Source: Aliivibrio wodanis
Lineage (GTDB): Bacteria; Pseudomonadota; Gammaproteobacteria; Enterobacterales; Vibrionaceae
Direction: 5' to 3'
Assembly: GCA_000953695.1 (NCBI GenBank)
Contig: LN554846.1
Span: 1-64,000 of the forward strand
DNA length: 64,000 nt
A program made the translations under genes and the position numbers. This document shows, one piece after another, positions 57,944 to 64,000 of this stretch. Position 1 is the first letter of the stretch; each line of letters begins with the position of its first letter. Under the pieces are notes generated by a model, which was not told the origin of the DNA, searched no databases, and saw nothing but the letters and a program-made list of their open reading frames with translations.

Positions 57944-59185
57944 TTAGAATACAACGTCAAGTTTGATGGTGTAGATTGTCGAGCTATCAATAGTTTGGTT
58001 TTGTGCTACACCAGATAAACCACCGTTAGTATCGCCAAAGCCTGTGATGTATGTGATGTCGGCTTTTAGCGCCATGTTGGTATATACATCCCAACGAGAA
58101 CCAATGCTATAGCTTGTGCGTTCAATATCTAATAGTGCCTGTTGCATTGCAGCGCCAGCATAATCAATTGGATTTGATGCACTGTTTTTTGCATTTGAAC
58201 GTATTTGGTTATCTTGTGTTTCCATACGAGAAACCGTGATGTAAGGCGTAACTGATTCAATACGGTAGCCAAGCGTTAGATAAGCGGCATCAACATCAGG
58301 ATAGAAGCCATTAGTTTCAGTACGAGTCAACTCAGACATCGCAAACAGTTGTTCACCGTCATAACGAGCACCTAAGCCGTAGAATTTAGCTTTATCATCT
58401 TCGAATGTAGAGTTAGCAATGGTTGGCATCATTGCATTACCAGATTTCCAATTGTCAGAAGAGCTTACTTTTGCTTGTGCGTAACTTGAACGTAAAGTAA
58501 CCGTATCATTTGTCCAAGTAATTACACCACCATAAATCTGATCAAATTTAGTCTCTACCTCAAACTTAGTTTTATCTGAGCTTAAGTGATGAGAGCCAGC
58601 AAAGCCTTGAAGTTGAATATTACTGTCTTCAAGCTCAATGTCATAAATAGCATCAGCACCTGTAAATGATGTTGCTACAACAGTGCCGTAAACTTCTTGA
58701 GGGACTCGAGCACCAAGTTGAGCATAGCCAACTTCTAGATAATCAGACAGCATGAATAAGGGAAGACGTAATTTACCTGCACGGCCAGTAAAGTTAGTGT
58801 TGAACTGATGGCTAATAAATGCCCATTCAACCTGTGGCGTCCAATTTTCAAGTTCTGTACCACGGCTAACCAATTGAATTGTTGCAGAGGTTGAGTCATT
58901 AACAGTGAATACAGTTTGTAACCCAAACAGAGAACCTTCATCTAGGTTAAGTGTATTAGTTGTTCCTGCATAACCTGCGCTGTTATTAGCTGTTTGCAGG
59001 TTTAATGAAGCAAAACCATTAAACTGAAAGCGATCAGACAGACTTGATTGCTGCTGCTCGGTAAGAACAGATACTTGTTGCTCTAGTTCAGAAATGCGAG
59101 CATCTGTTGATTCTACTGCTAAAGCTTGAAAAGAAAGCGCGCATAGGCTCGCAATCGGCAATAGGCGAAAAGCCTTAATTGTCAT
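57944..59185 (-). CDS. Outer-membrane porin-like beta-barrel
   Basis: A 413-residue outer-membrane protein. Signal peptide (LPIASLCALSFQALA), then a short coiled coil (DARISELEQQVSVLTEQQQ) as in trimeric porins, then alternating beta strands and a terminal phenylalanine (YTIKLDVVF), the outer-membrane insertion signal. I cannot assign a substrate. Genes for a chemoreceptor and a binding protein flank it in the same direction, suggesting a linked uptake and sensing function. Confidence 0.8.
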   Translation of the reverse strand: MTIKAFRLLPIASLCALSFQALAVESTDARISELEQQVSVLTEQQQSSLSDRFQFNGFASLNLQTANNSAGYAGTTNTLNLDEGSLFGLQTVFTVNDSTSATIQLVSRGTELENWTPQVEWAFISHQFNTNFTGRAGKLRLPLFMLSDYLEVGYAQLGARVPQEVYGTVVATSFTGADAIYDIELEDSNIQLQGFAGSHHLSSDKTKFEVETKFDQIYGGVITWTNDTVTLRSSYAQAKVSSSDNWKSGNAMMPTIANSTFEDDKAKFYGLGARYDGEQLFAMSELTRTETNGFYPDVDAAYLTLGYRIESVTPYITVSRMETQDNQIRSNAKNSASNPIDYAGAAMQQALLDIERTSYSIGSRWDVYTNMALKADITYITGFGDTNGGLSGVAQNQTIDSSTIYTIKLDVVF

Positions 59186-59217
59186 AATGGTTCTCCATTT
59201 TTATTATGTTTGTATTG

Positions 59218-60837
59218 TTACACTTTGAATTGTGATGTTGAGTGACTTAACTGCTCAACCACACTCAGTAACTGTTCACTGGTTTGATCGAGATAAACAG
59301 TAGACGAGGCCATCTGTGTTGCACTATCGGTACAGTCATTCAGTAAATCTTGAATAATAAGAGAGGTTTGTCGTTGTTCTTCGGTCGCTGAGGCTATTTG
59401 GTTATTAACAACAGTAATACTAGCGACTCTATCTGTTATCGTTTTTAAGCTATTACCTGCCAATGTTGAGCTTGTTACCCCTTCCTCTGTTCGATGTAAG
59501 CCAATATGCATCGCTTCAACAGCAGACTTCGAAGCGATTTGAAGCTCTTCTAAGACGACTTGGATCTCTTGTGTTGATTGCTGTGTTCGTGCTGCGAGAG
59601 TCCTTACTTCATCTGCAACTACAGCAAATCCGCGCCCTTGCTCTCCTGCGCGAGCAGCTTCAATCGCTGCATTGAGGGCAAGAAGGTTGGTCTGATCTGC
59701 AATGCCTTTAATCGTGTCTAGTATCGAGGCTACGTTATTGGTGTCTTGCTCTAGTTTATCAATAACAACAGTCGTATTTTTAACGTCGGTCGCGAGTAAA
59801 TTAATGATACTTGCTGTTTCTTGTACAATGCTGAATCCATTGGTTGCTTTATTGTTAGCATCATTGGCTTCTTGAGAGGCTTGTTCTGCAAAATCCGCGA
59901 CATGATTAACTGTTTGTAGCATCTCATTGATAGAAGAGGTGACTTGTTGGATCGTCGTCTGTTGGGTTGCTGTGTTTCTACTTGTATCTTGGCTATTAAT
60001 AGAAAGTTGTTTAGTAATGTCACCAAGTTGATGAATGCTATGTACCGTACTTGAGATCGTTGAGTGTAGTTTACTAATAAAAGAGTTTACTTGGTCGACT
60101 AATGCCACGACCTCATCTTTTCCTTCGTAATGAATACGACCCGTTAAATCTCCTTCGCCACTTGAGATTTCAGCCATTCTTTGCGTGACGATACCGATAG
60201 ATTGACTGATTGATCGTAAAATCATGAAGCTAAAACCAATGGAGAACAGGACAACGAACACTCCAGATATAATGGAATTAGTTGCCGCATTTTTTGCTCC
60301 TATTTGAGCATTACTTATCATTGAGAATACTTGATCTTGTAATGTTTGTTGGAATCGTTGAAGTTTCTCAGAGAGTTCTTTTTGTAGTTTTAAATTATTA
60401 TCTGCTTGCGTAGATAACTCAGACATACTTTTAGAGGGGGTAATAAAATCAAGTGCTAACTCATTACCTTTAAGAAAATAAGAATGGATAAGGTTTTCAA
60501 TGCTACGTAATTCTTGAGTTTGATGGGGTAAGAGGTTTTTTGCTTCTCGAATGTCAGTATTCATACTGTCGGATAATACCCTTGCTTGCTCTAGAGCATC
60601 TTCTTCTCCCGTTAAGATTGCGGTTTCAAACTGCTGGGTCAGTTGGGGCAAGGTCCCATTGAGCTGAACGATGATCTCCAATGCGGGATAGTATTGCTCT
60701 TCTAAAGAAGAGAGATGTTGGTTATTGGTATTATGAACTTGGGTATTAATTGAGATTATAGTAATAATTCCAATAGTTAGAATAACCATTAAGAGAAGGA
60801 ATTGCTGACGGATACTAATAAAGCGGGATAAGTTCAT
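59218..60837 (-). CDS. Methyl-accepting chemotaxis protein
   Basis: A 539-residue chemoreceptor. First membrane helix about residues 12-30, an all-helical periplasmic sensor of about 155 residues, second helix near 190-210, a HAMP domain ([20 protein letters not shown]) and the signalling domain with the hairpin tip [20 protein letters not shown] and [15 protein letters not shown]. The ligand is unknown. It is the first gene of an apparent operon with the porin (32 bases) and the PstS-like protein. Confidence 0.94.
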   Translation of the reverse strand: MNLSRFISIRQQFLLLMVILTIGIITIISINTQVHNTNNQHLSSLEEQYYPALEIIVQLNGTLPQLTQQFETAILTGEEDALEQARVLSDSMNTDIREAKNLLPHQTQELRSIENLIHSYFLKGNELALDFITPSKSMSELSTQADNNLKLQKELSEKLQRFQQTLQDQVFSMISNAQIGAKNAATNSIISGVFVVLFSIGFSFMILRSISQSIGIVTQRMAEISSGEGDLTGRIHYEGKDEVVALVDQVNSFISKLHSTISSTVHSIHQLGDITKQLSINSQDTSRNTATQQTTIQQVTSSINEMLQTVNHVADFAEQASQEANDANNKATNGFSIVQETASIINLLATDVKNTTVVIDKLEQDTNNVASILDTIKGIADQTNLLALNAAIEAARAGEQGRGFAVVADEVRTLAARTQQSTQEIQVVLEELQIASKSAVEAMHIGLHRTEEGVTSSTLAGNSLKTITDRVASITVVNNQIASATEEQRQTSLIIQDLLNDCTDSATQMASSTVYLDQTSEQLLSVVEQLSHSTSQFKV

Positions 60838-61039
60838 AATGCCTTCTTGGTGGTTTATTTACATAATGGATAATTAACCTAATACTATATGTTTTATAAA
60901 TTGCTTAGTATTAAACCCGTTGAACAGAGATGGTGCTTTGTTCAGGTTGTTGTTTTAGCTTTCATTAGAAATAGGGTGACCATGATCACGTTATTGTTTT
61001 AGCAAAGTAAGAGTAAGTAGAGATAAAGTGGAAATCTCG

Positions 61040-61057
61040 TGTGCGAGATCTCTCACA
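61040..61057. promoter_or_regulatory. VarA/UvrY (GacA-type) binding site for csrB
   Basis: TGTGCGAGATCTCTCACA matches the 18-base UvrY/GacA palindrome TGTGAGAGATCTCTTACA at 16 of 18 positions. It lies about 170-180 bases before the predicted RNA start, similar to the placement upstream of E. coli csrB. Confidence 0.8.
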
Positions 61058-61188
61058 AGAGAGTGCGACTTTACGTTTAATCTATAGTTACATCTCACCT
61101 TTAGCTTCTTAAGTTGTTGATTTTAATGCATTTGAGTTTGTACCCTAAATCATAAGTATTTTTTTTGCAAAAAGAGTGAAATAGTCTA

Positions 61189-61216
61189 TTGCTGAAAAAA
61201 TCCAAAAGCGTAGTCT
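61189..61216 (+). promoter_or_regulatory. Candidate csrB promoter
   Basis: TTGCTG (61189-61194) and TAGTCT (61211-61216) are 16 bases apart, a weak sigma-70 promoter as expected for an activator-dependent gene. It would start the RNA near 61222. Confidence 0.45.
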
Positions 61217-61221
61217 TATTG

Positions 61222-61643
61222 GTGTCGGAAGGATGCTGACACGGAACAGGAACTAGCCAAGGATTTGGTACGCTTCAGGATGAGGCACTCGGTTACTTAG
61301 GATTAGTAATCGGCACGGATAGCGAAATGGACATTGAATGGACGCAATAGTAACTAGGATGGTTGCTACTAAGGAAAGACAATGGACACCTCTAGGATTG
61401 AGGTAAAAGGACTGCACATCAGGATGATGTAACGGACACCGCTCAAGGAACAAGCGAAGAGAGTTAACTACGGATTGTTAACGGATCAGGATAAGATCAA
61501 GGACACCGCTAGGATAGCGAGAAAGGAATACACTGAAGGATTCAGTATACTATCAAGGATTTGATGCATGGAGCACCATTAGTAGCCGGATTGCTGCGAG
61601 TAAAGTTATAACCCCGTTGGACGAGAGTCTAGCGGGGTTTTTC
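61222..61643 (+). ncRNA. csrB: CsrB-family regulatory RNA
   Basis: A roughly 420-base RNA gene with about 29 GGA motifs, most in loops of short hairpins, for example ACATCAGGATGATGT, CGCTAGGATAGCG, ACTGAAGGATTCAGT and CCTCTAGGATTGAGG. It ends in a Rho-independent terminator, AACCCCG / CGGGGTT with an inner stem and TTTTTC (61610-61643). This is the architecture of CsrB RNAs that sequester the translational regulator CsrA. A VarA/GacA-type box lies upstream. The 5' end is estimated. Vibrios carry two to four such RNAs; which one this is cannot be said. Confidence 0.95.
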
Positions 61644-61665
61644 TTGTTTGGAGCAAAGTGAAAAC

Positions 61666-61990
61666 CTATACGCTGCGCTAACTAGAGGCTAGAACGCTTC
61701 GCTTCTATAAGAGCGAGAGCTGATTCTGAATTAAATAGATTATGGTATCAGCAACCCCCTCTAACTCCCCCTTATATTGATATTATGGATCCCAGTAATT
61801 CATAGATAAAGGGGGAGAACCTTCTTTGGTGTTGTTATTCTAGCGATCACAAGACCGTTCCTCCCCTTGAGTAATTATCTTATGTAATCACTACTGTTGA
61901 TATAAGGGGAGGCTAGGAGGGGTTGTGAATGCAGGGTTTAATTATTCAGTATTTTTTGATCTTATAGTTTCTAGTTAGCGAAGCGTATCG
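61666..61990. repeat. Nested inverted-repeat element
   Basis: Outer arms 61666-61686 and 61970-61990 (TCTAGTTAGCG...) are complementary at 19 of 21 positions. Inner arms start at 61752 (CAACCCCCTCTAACTCCCCC) and end at 61925 (GGGGTTG), pairing at about 24 of 31 positions. A third pair, AAGGGGGAGAAC and GTTCCTCCCCTT, lies within. No open reading frame is present. It resembles a non-coding repetitive or MITE-like element between csrB and the TatD gene. Confidence 0.6.
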
Positions 61991-62068
61991 TTTCTAGTCG
62001 TATTAATCACTTACCACAATCACCCCTGAAACCTTCAAGCAAAGCGATCTGAACTCTATTGTTTTCTC

Positions 62069-62833
62069 TTAAATCCCAAAAAGTTTTTTCGCATTAGCCG
62101 TCGTAATCGCATCAACATCCGCCAGACTCATCTCACGTAAATCAGCGACGCGCAGAGCAACCAACTGCGTATATGCAGGCTCATTACGCTTACCACGGTG
62201 AGGTACTGGTGCTAAATATGGGCAATCGGTCTCTAAGATTAAATAGTCCATATTAAGGTGTGGAATGATTTTATCCATACCGCCATTTTTAAAGGTAGAA
62301 ACCCCACCAAGACCTAAGTGAAAGCCTAAATCATTGATCGCTTTAGCTTCGTCAACAGAGCCACCAAAGCAGTGGAAAGTGCCGGATAACGAGCCGTCTT
62401 GCTCTTGTTTTAGCAGGGTTAATGTCTCTTCAATAGAGTCACGAGTATGAATCACTACCGGCAGTTTCATCTCTTTTGCCCAGTTTAACTGAGTGATAAA
62501 AGCCATCTCTTGTTCGGCTTTAAAGGTTTTGTCCCAGTATAGGTCAATACCTATTTCACCTACTGCGATGAAGTTGTGTTTTTCAAACCAAGAGTGGATT
62601 GTCGCTAGGGTTTGTTTAACATCAGCATTTACATAGCAAGGGTGTAATCCCATCATCGAGCGACAAACATCAGGGTAGGCAGCTTCGGTTTTTAACATTG
62701 GTTCGATAGATTCTAAATCGATATTTGGTAATAAAATTTGGTCAATACCTTGTGCTAAGGCACGTTGAACGACTAAATCTCGGTCTTCATCAAATTCTTT
62801 TGCGTATATATGAGCGTGGGTATCAATCATCAT
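62069..62833 (-). CDS. TatD-family metal-dependent hydrolase
   Basis: A 254-residue TIM-barrel DNase-type hydrolase. Metal ligands are seen in IDTHAHIYAKEFDEDRD, AVGEIGIDLYWD, VVIHTRDS, GTFHCFGGS and LETDCPYLAPVPHRGKRNEP. TatD proteins act as 3'-5' exonucleases and D-aminoacyl-tRNA-type hydrolases have been discussed; the exact role is open. In E. coli tatD follows tatC directly; here it is separated by 5 kb. Starts MMID or MID (62833 or 62830). Confidence 0.9.
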   Translation of the reverse strand: MMIDTHAHIYAKEFDEDRDLVVQRALAQGIDQILLPNIDLESIEPMLKTEAAYPDVCRSMMGLHPCYVNADVKQTLATIHSWFEKHNFIAVGEIGIDLYWDKTFKAEQEMAFITQLNWAKEMKLPVVIHTRDSIEETLTLLKQEQDGSLSGTFHCFGGSVDEAKAINDLGFHLGLGGVSTFKNGGMDKIIPHLNMDYLILETDCPYLAPVPHRGKRNEPAYTQLVALRVADLREMSLADVDAITTANAKKLFGI

Positions 62834-62947
62834 TAAGGCTCTTTTATTAAAATTATATTTTCTATCATACCAAGTTACTCGTAAAAATCAGATCTCTAAG
62901 AAAATTTGGATTCAAAAGGCGATGGGTATATATTGATCGCATCATAA

Positions 62948-63982
<1,035 letters not shown>

Positions 63983-64000
63983 GAGCAGGGTTCAGATCGC

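Larger units (their letters stand above)
60838..61221. other. Intergenic region between MCP gene and csrB
   Basis: About 380 AT-rich bases holding the leftward chemoreceptor promoter, a VarA/GacA-type box at 61040-61057 and the csrB promoter. No open reading frame stands out. Confidence 0.5.

Overview
The window is the replication-origin region of the main chromosome of a marine gammaproteobacterium of the Vibrionaceae, most likely Aliivibrio (Vibrio) fischeri or a close relative. The reasons are the low GC content, the oriC-mioC-mnmE-yidC-rnpA-rpmH / dnaA-dnaN-recF-gyrB order, Vibrio-type neighbours (polar amino acid ABC transporter between rpmH and dnaA, ibpA-type sHsp, avtA, glyQS) and a CsrB-type RNA. 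The species call is inference from recognised proteins; no database was searched.

Layout. 1-312 is oriC (four DnaA boxes, 16 GATC sites, AT-rich 13-mers). 313-7139 runs leftward: mioC, mnmE, yidC, yidD, rnpA, rpmH and a cystine-type ABC transporter. 7436-13506 is dnaA-dnaN-recF-gyrB. 13.5-25.5 kb holds a small heat-shock protein with a possible RNA thermometer, avtA, glyQS, a degenerate MalS-like lipoprotein, tusA, small membrane proteins, yiaA, a LysR regulator, acuI and a possible 24-residue peptide gene. 25.6-31.9 kb carries fadBA with a FadR operator, then yigZ-trkH-hemG. 32-36 kb has tRNA-Trp followed by identical 126-bp repeats of terminator plus decayed tRNA, a phospho-beta-glucosidase, a small frameshifted ORF, and a fluoride riboswitch in front of a fluoride-type CLC transporter. 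36-42 kb is a TPP-riboswitch-controlled thiCEFSGH operon. 42.3-50.6 kb holds a GH20 hexosaminidase, aminopeptidase P, a divergent LysR / Bcr-type MFS pair, a small H-NS-N-terminus-like protein and an EamA transporter. 50.7-56.8 kb is rmuC-ubiE-ubiJ-ubiB-tatABC. 56.9-60.8 kb is a TetR gene facing a chemoreceptor-porin-binding protein operon. 61.0-61.6 kb encodes a CsrB-family RNA with an upstream VarA/GacA-type box, followed by nested inverted repeats, a TatD-family nuclease gene and hemB.

How it works together. Origin firing (oriC, dnaA with its own upstream DnaA box), segregation (two perfect and three near-perfect ParB parS sites between 10 and 45 kb), and the translation and membrane-insertion genes sit together as usual near a bacterial origin. 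Several genes have direct RNA control: TPP riboswitch on thiC, fluoride riboswitch on the CLC gene, a probable thermometer on ibpA, and CsrB for global CsrA titration.

The least explained items are the amplified decayed-tRNA/terminator repeat, the MalS-like protein that has lost the GH13 active-site residues, the frameshifted 64-codon ORF, the 24-residue basic peptide ORF, and the nested inverted repeats near 61.7-62.0 kb. No phage, IS transposase, CRISPR array or defence system was seen.
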